A DNA stretch of 64,000 nucleotides from Sporothrix humicola (Eukaryota; Ascomycota; Sordariomycetes; Ophiostomatales; Ophiostomataceae): NCBI GenBank assembly GCA_021396245.1, contig WNYE01000063.1, positions 124,001 to 188,000 on the forward strand. Reading direction: 5' to 3'. The notes under the pieces were generated by a model, which saw only the letters and a list, made by a program, of their open reading frames with translations, did not search any database and was not told the DNA's origin. Position 1 is the stretch's first letter, and each line of letters starts with the position of its first letter. Shown here piece by piece: positions 55,429 through 64,000 of this stretch. A program made the translations under genes and the position numbers.

Positions 55429-56841
55429 CCAGAGCGTCATTTCCAGTTGTGCAAGCGCCGATGGCGTTTGTGTCTTCTTTTTCTTCTTCTTCTTCTTTAC
55501 CTCGTTTGCTTTTATGCCACGTTTGTGCTTTTCTCTCACGGATTTTACGAAGGGAATGGCCTGGGTTGTACGAGTGGAGGGGAAAGGGTGTATGACAGGG
55601 TTGCATGTCTTTTGTGTTATTGTCTTTTTTACCTGCGTCAGCCTGGCAAGGCTCAGCAGCCTTGTTTTTTTCTTCTTTTCTTATGTGTGCACTGTTGTGT
55701 TGCTCACTCTTCCTTTTCTTTGTCAGACTTTCCCCCACACGTCCTTTTCCACTTCCGTTCCAATGCTTCTTGTTGCTTTTATTTCTGGTTTACAGTTTCT
55801 TTTCCACGTCGTCTTTGTTTTCTTTCGTCCCTCTTTTAGTTTATCGTTTGTATTTCACGGAGTTATAGAGATGGGCCTCGCATCATCGGGCAAAGCAGGA
55901 ATGATTTTTTTTAATGCTCGGGGTTCAGCAGAGATAGAATACATCTCACACAATACATTATCTTTTGGACAACAGTCGGCCATACCCTCCGTAGGACATA
56001 AACTTTGTCATCAAACCCGTATAAACAGTCGAGTCATGCAAAAGTTCAAATCACGAACATGAATCAGTCGATTCTTCTTCATCTGGTTTGTCACAGCGTC
56101 CTAGAAATGAGGTCACTGATCGTCACACCGCTGGCATTTGTCAGATACAGTTGCATCTCGTAGATCCAGACCTGCCAAAAACTCAGATCGAACAGAACAT
56201 TTTGTAAATTATGTTCTTCCCGTCCTTCGAGATCTTTCGAAATCTCTTGGCTATTATATAAACCGGGCTTTACCTAGAGTCTTGCAAGTGTTGCTGTGGA
56301 TGTGCCTGACTACCTTCCTCAACTGCCAGACCGCGTTTGTCACCCGTCTCCACTTTAAGTTCCGGTCTTGCCTGCTGGTGTTCCTATTGTTCTAGCGCAG
56401 TGTAATTGACCAAAATGGAAGGACCAGTCGAGAGCCACAGAAATCGACGGTTAACGCAATCACGTCATTTGCCAAAGGGCGTCGTCAATTGCGATTTGCT
56501 AAAACCGACCACTTAGACCGAGGCAGAGTTACAGTATCAAAAAGAAGCTGTCCGTCTCGGTTTACTAATATGCTCTTTCGTCATACTTGACGAGAAAAGA
56601 AGATCAAGATAATGACTCTCACGGCCCTCACTAATGTGCTGTCCGTGGGTAGATTGTAGTTGTGCGCCCTGTGAGATTTTGCGTCCGCCCTATGAAGGAC
56701 ATCAAGCCTGTAGGACAATAACACCGTGGCTAGCCGTGGCTCGTGGGAAATATTGGAATATCTGCTCAGCAAGCTTACGAGCATGTTCCGTTACGCCGCT
56801 GTGACTAGTAATACGAAGGCCGTTCGTCTACAGAAGGAACT

Positions 56842-56875
56842 GTGCAAGAACCGAAAGGCAGGTGCAAGAACCGAA
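56842..56875. repeat. 14-bp direct repeat, 20-bp period
   Basis: GTGCAAGAACCGAA occurs at 56842-56855 and again at 56862-56875. Function unknown. Confidence 0.8.
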
Positions 56876-57224
56876 TTCACAGACTTGCTCTTCCCCGCAC
56901 CGGGCCAAGTCAAATCAGTGAAAGCTGGATCGTTCTTTCTGCGTGTGATATTGGCTGGCGATGGCGTCTTTGCGCTTGTTTGGCGGCTTTCGGGGCGATC
57001 ATTAATAATACTGTGCCAATCTTTGGGGTAAGGTTGGGGCCGGTTGGTGTAGTTTGGTGTGGTTTTGGGGAGGGACAATCGTATTCCCATGCGCCCATCC
57101 ACCATCCACCACCCTTAATACACTATGATGGCTCATATCCCGAAGTTGGCTGACGAGTGCTGTATCTCCCAAGGCTTATTTGAAATCAACAGTCGATTTA
57201 CAAAAAGGCCCATGCGGAGAAGAG

Positions 57225-57230
57225 TATAAA
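57225..57230 (+). promoter_or_regulatory. TATA box of the AsaB-family gene
   Basis: TATAAA lies 154 bp upstream of the start codon at 57384, a reasonable distance for a fungal TATA box with a leader of about 120 nt. Confidence 0.5.
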
Positions 57231-57383
57231 GGGACTGGCCTGCCCCGGTTTGAAGTTGTTATTGTCTTCATCGAATATCATCATCGAGAAGTTCAACAAT
57301 CCTACGACCCACTCCAACACTTATACAATACCAATTATACACCCTTGCCAATACCGAGCTTTACTTACCCTACCCACCTCACA

Positions 57384-58286
57384 ATGGCCATTACCGTTAA
57401 TACTGAAAGAGTGCCTCGCGGTGACGTTGTTGCTCCGCTCAACTTCTTTAATCCCCCGGCAGACGGCTCCATTCCTTTCAACTATGTCGATACTCCTCCC
57501 GCTGGCGAGCCTCAGCGCAACTTTTCTGATGCCACACACGACATTGTGATCCAGGACATCCGCGGCCGCGAGGCTGAGTTCTCCAGCACGCCCGAGTCCC
57601 TCGACAAGAACGCCTTCCTGCTTGTCCAGAACCAGCCGCCCTCGGTCGAGACGGAGTTCTTGGATGACGACTCCATCCGCAAGAACTACTACCCCGAGCT
57701 CGAGAAGCTCCTCCTCGAACACGTGCCCGGCAGCACTCGTGTCGTCTTCTTCGACCACACCATCCGCCGCCCGCAAAAGGCTGAGCACAAGCCCGCCCCG
57801 CCCCGCGGCCCTGTTTTGAGAGTCCACATTGACCAGACAGCCAAATCGGCCGCCGACCGCGTCCGCCGCCACCTTCCGGCTGACGAGGCCGAAGAGCTGC
57901 TCAAGGGCCGATTCCGCATTATCAACGTCTGGCGCCCGCTCAACAAGGGCCCCGTCGAGTCGTCTCCCCTCGCTTTTGCCTCATCAGCCAGTGTCCGCGA
58001 TGAAGACGTCGTCACCGTCGAGCACCGCTATCCGCCCGAGCGCAACTACATTGGACAGACGGCCGGCATCCAGTACCACCCGGACCAGAAGTGGCACTAC
58101 CTCAGTGGCATGACCGGTGACGAGCGGCTGCTGCTCGAGTGCTTTGACAGCGACGCCATCAAGCCGGGAAACACGACTGTCCAGGGCGGCCGTCTGGCGC
58201 ACACAGCTTTCAACGACCCGCGGTCATTGCCGGATGCCGAGCCACGCGAAAGTATTGAAGTGCGGACGCTGGTCTTTGGGCCTTGA
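57384..58286 (+). CDS. GA4-desaturase / AsaB (CmcJ-like) family oxidoreductase
   Basis: Intronless, 300 residues, the usual size for this fungal family. It starts MAITVNTERVPRGDVVAPLN. Family-type blocks are VVFFDHTIRR, LRVHIDQTAKSAADRVRRHL, RFRIINVWRPLNKGPVESSP, RNYIGQTAGIQYHPDQKWHY and LLECFDSDA. The His-Ile-Asp in VHID is a plausible iron-binding pair of a 2-oxoglutarate-dependent oxygenase-like fold. Members modify small molecules (AsaB in aspergillic acid synthesis, CmcJ in cephamycin synthesis), but many are of unknown role. No polyketide or peptide synthase gene lies near it, so membership of a metabolite cluster is not supported. Reaction and substrate are unknown. Confidence 0.75.
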   Translation: MAITVNTERVPRGDVVAPLNFFNPPADGSIPFNYVDTPPAGEPQRNFSDATHDIVIQDIRGREAEFSSTPESLDKNAFLLVQNQPPSVETEFLDDDSIRKNYYPELEKLLLEHVPGSTRVVFFDHTIRRPQKAEHKPAPPRGPVLRVHIDQTAKSAADRVRRHLPADEAEELLKGRFRIINVWRPLNKGPVESSPLAFASSASVRDEDVVTVEHRYPPERNYIGQTAGIQYHPDQKWHYLSGMTGDERLLLECFDSDAIKPGNTTVQGGRLAHTAFNDPRSLPDAEPRESIEVRTLVFGP

Positions 58287-59310
58287 GAGTAGATGAGGGT
58301 AGATGACACGTATGGTAATGATTTGTAACGATTCTTGGGTACGCGGGCATATATTCTGATAACTTTTATAACTTTGATAATTTTATTCGGTTTCTTTTAT
58401 TTTTTATATATTTATTTTTATTGTGAAGTAAAAATAGAATGTTGCAAAAATCATCACGAATGTAACAGAAGAACACAACAATTTTCCATATGAAGTATTT
58501 TGAGTGATAAAACACTTCAACTGAATAAATTAAAGCTTTCACATAAGTAGCAAGCACTATATAGGAGTAGGTCTACTCAACACATTGTGCATATCTCATT
58601 ACTTCCACCAAAAACTCACGATCTTGGTTCATGCATCGAGGCCTCAATGTCTCAATGTCTCAATTGACCCATTCATGAGCCGGCCCAGACTTCATTGTTC
58701 CAGGGGCATTGCCTGCAAAAACAGCCGTTGGACTTTAATGGAGAAGGAGCTACCCGCCCGAACCTGACCATTTCTACAGGGCTCTTTCCGTTCTGGAATT
58801 GGCGGGGTACGCGTTCTGATCGGTTGTCACAAGTCGCGCTAGCCCGAATAGGGAAATTCAGTAAACACCTTCAGGCGCGTAGGTCCATAGCTCCTTCCGT
58901 TTCTTTAGAACTTACTGCTCCTTCTGTTTTTGAACAGCTTCACATCGTCAGATTTTTCTTCGACTATTTACCACCCGCCACTTTTTTCGCTCCCCTCCTT
59001 CCTGGCTTCTTCTTCTCTCAACCGCGATCCTTTCTTTCCATCGACGTATGCGTTTTTACGACAAACTGCTATCTTCGATATCTTCTCTCATCGTTCTCAC
59101 GATTGACACGTCTTCGTACTCTATCGCAAGAACACCCAATAACCTCTTTCGACGCGTTTCTGGTCCTTTCGCGGTGCCAGTAACCGTTTGTTTTGCTCTC
59201 GACGCGAATTTCGCATCGACATTCACCCCCAATCATCACAACAACCACAATTGTGGCCTCAATCACCACTTTCCGCTTCTCTGCGTCTGTCTCCCCCAAA
59301 GACATTCGCA
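58287..59310. other. intergenic region upstream of the AT-hook gene
   Basis: About 1 kb: AT-rich up to 58.56 kb (3' UTR of the preceding gene), then promoter-like sequence becoming CT-rich before the start codon. No gene recognised. Confidence 0.6.
58643..58664. repeat. 8-bp tandem repeat, 2.75 copies
   Basis: CTCAATGT occurs at 58643-58650 and 58651-58658, followed by CTCAAT at 58659-58664. Function unknown. Confidence 0.75.
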
Positions 59311-62300
59311 ATGGACACACCTCGGGGCTCGGCGTCATCGCCAGACCCGTTGAACGAACGCGGTGACGATTCGACCACAACAAACATTCCTCTGCTCTCG
59401 TCCGCTGCTCGGCCTATCACACGGAGCCAGCGTTCGAACAGCATGTATTCCCTGGACCCTCACAACCGGATGCAGCCATCACGGTTTTCCTCGCCTCGCA
59501 AACAGACCTTCCATTTGGATGTCGGCAGCGGGACTTCTCCCCAGAAGATCCGCGTCACGGTCGAGACTGAGGACAACGCAAGCAGCACCGCGAGCCAGGA
59601 TCTCGCCGACGAGGACGAGCAATTCGATGAGAAGGTTAGCCGCCGTCTTTTCACCAAGCCCTCGACCCCGATCCCATCCCTCGCTCCCAAGCCCGTCGCC
59701 TCCTCATCGCGTCGTCGCAAGCGGAGTCCGTCTCCTCCCAAGACCTCTTCTCCCTCCAAGCAGTCTGCCCGCAAGAAGGCGAGACTTTCTACCACTACGA
59801 CCACCAAGGTCCCGCTCCGTGGCCTCTCCGACGACGAGGAAGAGCCCGAGCCAGCCACAGCCGTTGCCGCGACTCCCAAGCCCAAGCGTGGTCGTCCTCG
59901 CCGCTCTGGCACGCCCAAGCCTCTTTCGACAATTGTCGAGCCGTCCAGCCCAATTATTTCCACTGCTGTGACCTCGTCAGCTGCCAAGAACAATTCGTCC
60001 CCCGTCAAGCGTGGCCGCAAGCCTAGAGCTGCAACCCCCAAGGCCGAGGAGATTGAGAGCTCCGCCGGTGATGAGCTCGCCTCTGTCGATGCCACACCCG
60101 CTCCCTCTTCTAGCCCTGTCAAGCGGACACCCAGAGCCAACCGCGTGACCAAGGCCTACGCCACAAACAGCACTGCTGTTACCTCTACCCCTTCCTCTCG
60201 TACGCGCTCGCGCTCGACCGCCAGTGCCACACCGAAGAGCACCGCGAAGAGCACCACCAAGCGTACCCCCAAGCGTGCAGCTAGCTCGGCATTTCCCAGC
60301 AGCGACACTGATCTTTCTGCATCCGACTCTCGCCCGACAAAGCGTGGCAGAGGTCGCCCTCGTCGTCAGGCTATGGTCCCTGACGAAATGGCCGCCATTG
60401 CCGAGAACGTTCTGGAGGAGCAGGAACAGGAGAAGAACCAAAACCTAGAGACCATCCAGCCGCTCAATGAAGCCCGGGTTGAAGAACACCTCCAGACTCA
60501 AGAGGAGCTGGGTGTTATCGTTGGCAGCGAGTCGACGTCGCCCGACCCTATAATGGAAGGCAGCGACGTGACAACTGCTCACCCCTTTTACGCGCCGACT
60601 CCCAACACCATCCGCAAGACGCAGATGCGTGTGGCTGTTTCCCCCGCTCCCACCTCCCTTTCTTCCGTGGATCTGATTAGTGTTCAGACCCCCGCGCGTC
60701 CTGCACACGAGACTGCACCTGCCAGTGCTGCTGACAACGAGGAGGAGCATGATGAAGAGGAACAAGCCCCCCTCACTGACCCTGCTGCTGCTGCCACAAC
60801 CCATGTTGCTGCAGATGTCAACGAGGAGTCTGGCGATGATATTGCCCAGGGCGCGCCTTCCGCTGAGGATTACTTTAGCGACGACAATGGCTTCGGGACT
60901 TATGACATTCCGGAGGACTTTGTCGACAGTGACGACGCCATGGAGCCCGTTGAGCCCATTTCCGCCCCTATTGCCACGTCGCCCGCCCCCGTCACAGGCG
61001 GCGACGCAGAGCCGCAGACAACTGATCTGCCCACCGCACACACCACGGATGTTGCCATCGAAGAGACCACCGATGTCCCCGAGCACGCCGACGAGCCCAT
61101 TGCTCCCACACCTACCCATATGGCCACTGTCGCCGACGAGGGTGAAGACTCGGAGGACGAGCTTGCCTCGCCCGTTGTCTTCCCCGGCAATGCCATTCAG
61201 AGCCCGAACGATGCGGCCATTTTTAGCGAGGATCTCCATGCGACCACACCGCGTGTTGTCCCAGGCCGCGCCATTATGAGCCCTGAGCCCCCGTCGTCTC
61301 CCATGATGGAGGCGCCCACCCTCACTATCACCAATGTCACGTACACTGGTACTTTGGCTGAGGAAGAAGAACAAGCTGCAGAGGCCAGCAATGCCTCCGC
61401 TACAATCGACCACGACGTCCACGATGACGCCATGGAGACGAGCAGCCCCCAGAATGGTAAGAGTTACTTTCCAGCATTCCGCCAATCTGTTTCTCCTTCA
61501 TTTCATTTTACTAACACATTCTCAGATCTCCCCTCCAGCAGCCCTGGCCCACAGATTGGCCACAGCGACCAGGTTCAGCCTGATGACCGCATGCACTTCT
61601 CAAGTGTCGAGTCCCCCTTTGTCCACGAGGCTTCTGCTGTTCATATCCGCCGCGATGCCCAGCTGGCTCAGAGTGAACTCACTGCTCCCGAGAGCGACGG
61701 CGACGATGGCGACGTTGATGCTGTGCTTCTTGGCAGTGCTCACGACGAAGAAGTCGAGTCTGAAGCCGAGTCTGATGCAGGTGCTCCTAGTTCCAACATT
61801 CGTGACATGGACACCATTGCCCAGGGAGAGGATTTCAGTATTATTGGTGTCGAGTCGCTCCAAGCGAGCTTCCAGATGTCCCACGCAGAAATGCCGGCTA
61901 TGGGCGAGATGACCAGCCGCATTGTGAACCGGTCCCTCCAATCCATTCGGCAGGGCAACCAAGCCAGCGAGTCCCGCGACAACGACGGGCTCAGCTACCT
62001 GGACTTTATTACCCAGTCCAGTTCCACCCCCATTTCCGACCCCGCTTCTGCGTCCGTTCCTGCTTCAGCAGCAATGTCACCTCGGACTCCCACGGCTACT
62101 CACAGCGCAGCAGCCCTCTCCTCTCCCACCAAGCAGAGCGCGACTGGATCTGTGAACCGGCCCACACCGGCTCCTCCCAAGTCGACCTCCCCGCGCAAGA
62201 AGGCAGAGCCTCTTCGCGAACTCATTGCCCGCAAGTCACTTTATGAAGCTCATGGATCGGCTGCTAGCCCTCGTGTTGTCACTGCCACTTCAGCCCACCC

Positions 62301-64000
62301 GTCATCCGACCTGGCCAGCCCTGTGCCCGACAAGCACGCCGACAACAGCGTCAATGAGGAGTATGACGACTCCTTTTCTGAGATTCCAGAATCGGTGCTC
62401 GAAGCGGCAGTCCCTGAGACAACCAACACGCCTTTCTTCTCTCGCCACCAGGCAGAGCTGACCGGCAAGATTACCATGGAGCCTACTGCCGTTGATCCCA
62501 GCATTGTTCCTCCTTCTGAGCCGGAGCATGACGCCGAAGACGACGTCCAAGCTGCCGCCGCCAAGATCCCGGCCAATACCGATGCCCAGGTTGACGCAGA
62601 CATCACCTCGTCTCCTCCTATTCGCTTTTCGCACTCCCAGCGCGCCGTCTCGGAACAAGCTGCCCAGATTCCTCGTCTTACACAAGAGAACCGCACCACG
62701 CCCGTTGGCTTCCAGTCCCCGCACTACCCTGTGACCGCGGACAGCGCTTATCTGAATGTGCCCCATCCTCCTGGTTTCCGCCCGAGTCTTTCACCCATTG
62801 TCCGCGCAGGCCGTGCCCTGCAGAGCGTGACTTCGGATCCGCCTACTCCTAAGGAGAGCGAGGCGTTCCTGCGCAGCCCGTTTAGGAGCTCGGTTGCACG
62901 CGACACTGCATCGCCCGCCGCTGTCCAAGGCCACGATTCTAGCAGTCCCGAGCCTGTTGCCGACGAAGGCCCCATCCAGGACCAGCTTCTCCGCGAGCAG
63001 GATGCTGAAGATGAGGTAAACAACGCTTCTGTTGCTGATGCTACTGCCAATCCCGAGCACGACGCCGAAGCCGCTGCCGCTCCGACTGAAGTCGAAAGCG
63101 ACCAGGACTCTGAGAGCGATATCAACAACGAGAGTGTCGAGGAAAGCGAGGCTGAGAATGAGGACGAGAATGACGCAGAGCTTGCCACGACTACTCCTGC
63201 ACAGCAGCCCCAGCCCGCTGTCACCACGGCCCAGGATTCTCCTGCTTCTCTTCCCAAGGCTGCCTGGAACCTTGCGTTTGCTCCTTTCACTGGCATCAAG
63301 AACCTCGTCGTCAACGGCGCGCAAGTGATTTCGCCTCGCTTCATTGGTTCTGTCCCTGCATCCGCCGCTGGATCTGTCGCTGGTTCCGTCCCCTCGACCC
63401 CCGGTGGTCCTCACGTTATCACCCCAACGCCCGCTGCCAAGGTTGCTCAAGCGTCCGTGTCACCTCTGAAGCGCACCGCATCGCAAGCTCGTCTGGATGC
63501 CCAGCCTAGCGGCAGCTCTACCCAGCCCGGTCCTCGCAGCATCAAGCGTATCCGTCGCATGGAGACCCCGTCCCGTGACAGTGGCAATGACGATCAGTCC
63601 CAGCCTGGCTCTGGCAATGGCACCAACCGCTCTTGGCGATCTTTCATCTTTAGGGAAGATGGCATCGCTGGCTCGATTACTGGTTTTGCTACGAAGCTTG
63701 TTTCTCGCACTCCTACCACTGAGGATGCCAACAGCGCTCAAGTCCAGGCCGCCGCCACGAACGAGACTGAATCTAGTGCTAAGCCCATTGAGATTGACTC
63801 CGACATCGAGGCCGAACAGGAGGGGGTGGCTGTCGACGACATGGACGTTAACATCGTTTCCGTGGCCGACGCCAATGCCGACTCTGACAACAACATGATC
63901 GTTAACAACGTCTCGTTGCCTGAGCACGCTTCCATCACTGCCGCCGCGCCCATGCTCATGCCTGCTGTCCTTACCAGTGAGGCTAACTCGACGCAGTATG
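59311..64000 (+). CDS. large acidic AT-hook protein, 3' truncated by window edge
   Basis: Exons 59311-61456 and 61526 to the window end; at least 1540 residues, no stop reached. The start MDTPRGSASSPDPLNERGDD is chosen as the first ATG after a CT-rich leader. Three AT-hook-like minor-groove-binding motifs occur: PKRGRPRR (about residue 190), VKRGRKPR (about 231) and TKRGRGRPRR (about 343). The rest is almost wholly disordered, Ser/Thr/Pro-rich and acidic (for example NEEEHDEEEQ and ESEAENEDENDAE). A few blocks look more conserved: AQGEDFSIIGVESLQASFQM, MTSRIVNRSLQSIRQGN, RAGRALQSVTSDPPTPKESE and SFIFREDGIAGSITGFATKL. It is probably a nuclear DNA- or chromatin-associated protein. I do not recognise a named orthologue. 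The 69-nt intron (61457-61525) has no stop and a length divisible by three. Confidence 0.8.
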   Translation, partial: MDTPRGSASSPDPLNERGDDSTTTNIPLLSSAARPITRSQRSNSMYSLDPHNRMQPSRFSSPRKQTFHLDVGSGTSPQKIRVTVETEDNASSTASQDLADEDEQFDEKVSRRLFTKPSTPIPSLAPKPVASSSRRRKRSPSPPKTSSPSKQSARKKARLSTTTTTKVPLRGLSDDEEEPEPATAVAATPKPKRGRPRRSGTPKPLSTIVEPSSPIISTAVTSSAAKNNSSPVKRGRKPRAATPKAEEIESSAGDELASVDATPAPSSSPVKRTPRANRVTKAYATNSTAVTSTPSSRTRSRSTASATPKSTAKSTTKRTPKRAASSAFPSSDTDLSASDSRPTKRGRGRPRRQAMVPDEMAAIAENVLEEQEQEKNQNLETIQPLNEARVEEHLQTQEELGVIVGSESTSPDPIMEGSDVTTAHPFYAPTPNTIRKTQMRVAVSPAPTSLSSVDLISVQTPARPAHETAPASAADNEEEHDEEEQAPLTDPAAAATTHVAADVNEESGDDIAQGAPSAEDYFSDDNGFGTYDIPEDFVDSDDAMEPVEPISAPIATSPAPVTGGDAEPQTTDLPTAHTTDVAIEETTDVPEHADEPIAPTPTHMATVADEGEDSEDELASPVVFPGNAIQSPNDAAIFSEDLHATTPRVVPGRAIMSPEPPSSPMMEAPTLTITNVTYTGTLAEEEEQAAEASNASATIDHDVHDDAMETSSPQNGKSYFPAFRQSVSPSFHFTNTFSDLPSSSPGPQIGHSDQVQPDDRMHFSSVESPFVHEASAVHIRRDAQLAQSELTAPESDGDDGDVDAVLLGSAHDEEVESEAESDAGAPSSNIRDMDTIAQGEDFSIIGVESLQASFQMSHAEMPAMGEMTSRIVNRSLQSIRQGNQASESRDNDGLSYLDFITQSSSTPISDPASASVPASAAMSPRTPTATHSAAALSSPTKQSATGSVNRPTPAPPKSTSPRKKAEPLRELIARKSLYEAHGSAASPRVVTATSAHPSSDLASPVPDKHADNSVNEEYDDSFSEIPESVLEAAVPETTNTPFFSRHQAELTGKITMEPTAVDPSIVPPSEPEHDAEDDVQAAAAKIPANTDAQVDADITSSPPIRFSHSQRAVSEQAAQIPRLTQENRTTPVGFQSPHYPVTADSAYLNVPHPPGFRPSLSPIVRAGRALQSVTSDPPTPKESEAFLRSPFRSSVARDTASPAAVQGHDSSSPEPVADEGPIQDQLLREQDAEDEVNNASVADATANPEHDAEAAAAPTEVESDQDSESDINNESVEESEAENEDENDAELATTTPAQQPQPAVTTAQDSPASLPKAAWNLAFAPFTGIKNLVVNGAQVISPRFIGSVPASAAGSVAGSVPSTPGGPHVITPTPAAKVAQASVSPLKRTASQARLDAQPSGSSTQPGPRSIKRIRRMETPSRDSGNDDQSQPGSGNGTNRSWRSFIFREDGIAGSITGFATKLVSRTPTTEDANSAQVQAAATNETESSAKPIEIDSDIEAEQEGVAVDDMDVNIVSVADANADSDNNMIVNNVSLPEHASITAAAPMLMPAVLTSEANSTQY
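61457..61525 (+). other. 69-nt stop-free intron, possible exitron
   Basis: Donor GTAAGA, branch TTACTAAC and acceptor CTCAG mark a normal intron, but its 69 nt equal 23 codons without a stop in the host frame, so retention would insert 23 residues instead of truncating the protein. Confidence 0.6.

Larger units (their letters stand above)
55429..57383. other. intergenic region between the sds3-like gene and the AsaB-family gene
   Basis: About 2 kb. The first 450 bp are T-rich (3' UTR). The rest shows no convincing gene. A direct repeat at 56842-56875 and a TATA box at 57225-57230 are listed separately. Confidence 0.6.

Noticed and set aside
56726..57031. 101-codon frame before the AsaB-family gene
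   Set aside because: No protein features, spans the direct repeat, and no coding-type base composition.
57384..58286. Secondary-metabolite gene cluster around the AsaB-family gene
   Set aside because: Neighbours are an HDAC subunit and an AT-hook protein; no synthase, transporter or pathway regulator is present.
60445..61485. 346-codon minus-strand frame within the AT-hook gene
   Set aside because: Antisense shadow; Gly/Arg/Val-rich composition mirrors the sense codons.

Overview
The window is nuclear DNA of a filamentous ascomycete (Pezizomycotina, probably Sordariomycetes; no genus can be named from sequence alone). The introns are short (about 50-115 nt) with GTAAGT-like donors, CTAAC/TACTAAC branch points and YAG acceptors. 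Coding regions are GC-rich, intergenic spacers are long, and genes often have pyrimidine-rich leaders. Twenty-one protein-coding genes can be supported, and all exon coordinates here were assembled by eye from splice signals and reading frame. No tRNA, rRNA, transposon or CRISPR array was seen.

Layout: 1-5.5 kb holds the 3' end of the rRNA methyltransferase Nop2 and, convergent, the septation regulator Byr4. 8.7-16.7 kb holds an XRCC4/Lif1 end-joining factor, an aldo/keto reductase and SelO/Fmp40. 18-25 kb holds a Pumilio (PUF) RNA-binding protein with an in-frame TAG, mitoribosomal protein mS33 and an Rnt1-like RNase III. 26-38 kb holds an Atg37-like acyl-CoA-binding membrane protein, an orphan coiled-coil protein, the 75/78-kDa complex I subunit, a KPWE-domain (Pex39-like) protein and the mitochondrial PP2C Ptc5. 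40-51 kb holds a GH63-type glycosidase, ATP synthase OSCP, Mob1 and a secreted six-hairpin glycosidase. 51-64 kb holds Lsm1, an Sds3-like histone deacetylase subunit, a GA4-desaturase/AsaB-family enzyme and a very large AT-hook protein that runs off the end.

Most genes are housekeeping and are not arranged as a cluster. Recurring themes are mitochondria (SelO, mS33, complex I, Ptc5, OSCP, possibly the reductase), RNA metabolism (Nop2, PUF, RNase III, Lsm1), peroxisomes (Atg37-like, Pex39-like) and the septation network (Byr4, Mob1).

The most interesting signals concern RNA processing. First, the PUF gene has a TAG exactly where I expect a conserved TGG Trp codon, just upstream of the PUF repeats. 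That TAG lies in the terminal loop of a predicted hairpin, which is the expected signature of fungal A-to-I stop-codon editing. Second, there are very small exons: 3 nt in the GH63 gene, 6 nt in the secreted glycosidase, and 24 and 15 nt in the complex I gene. Third, a 69-nt stop-free intron in the AT-hook gene could be retained in frame.
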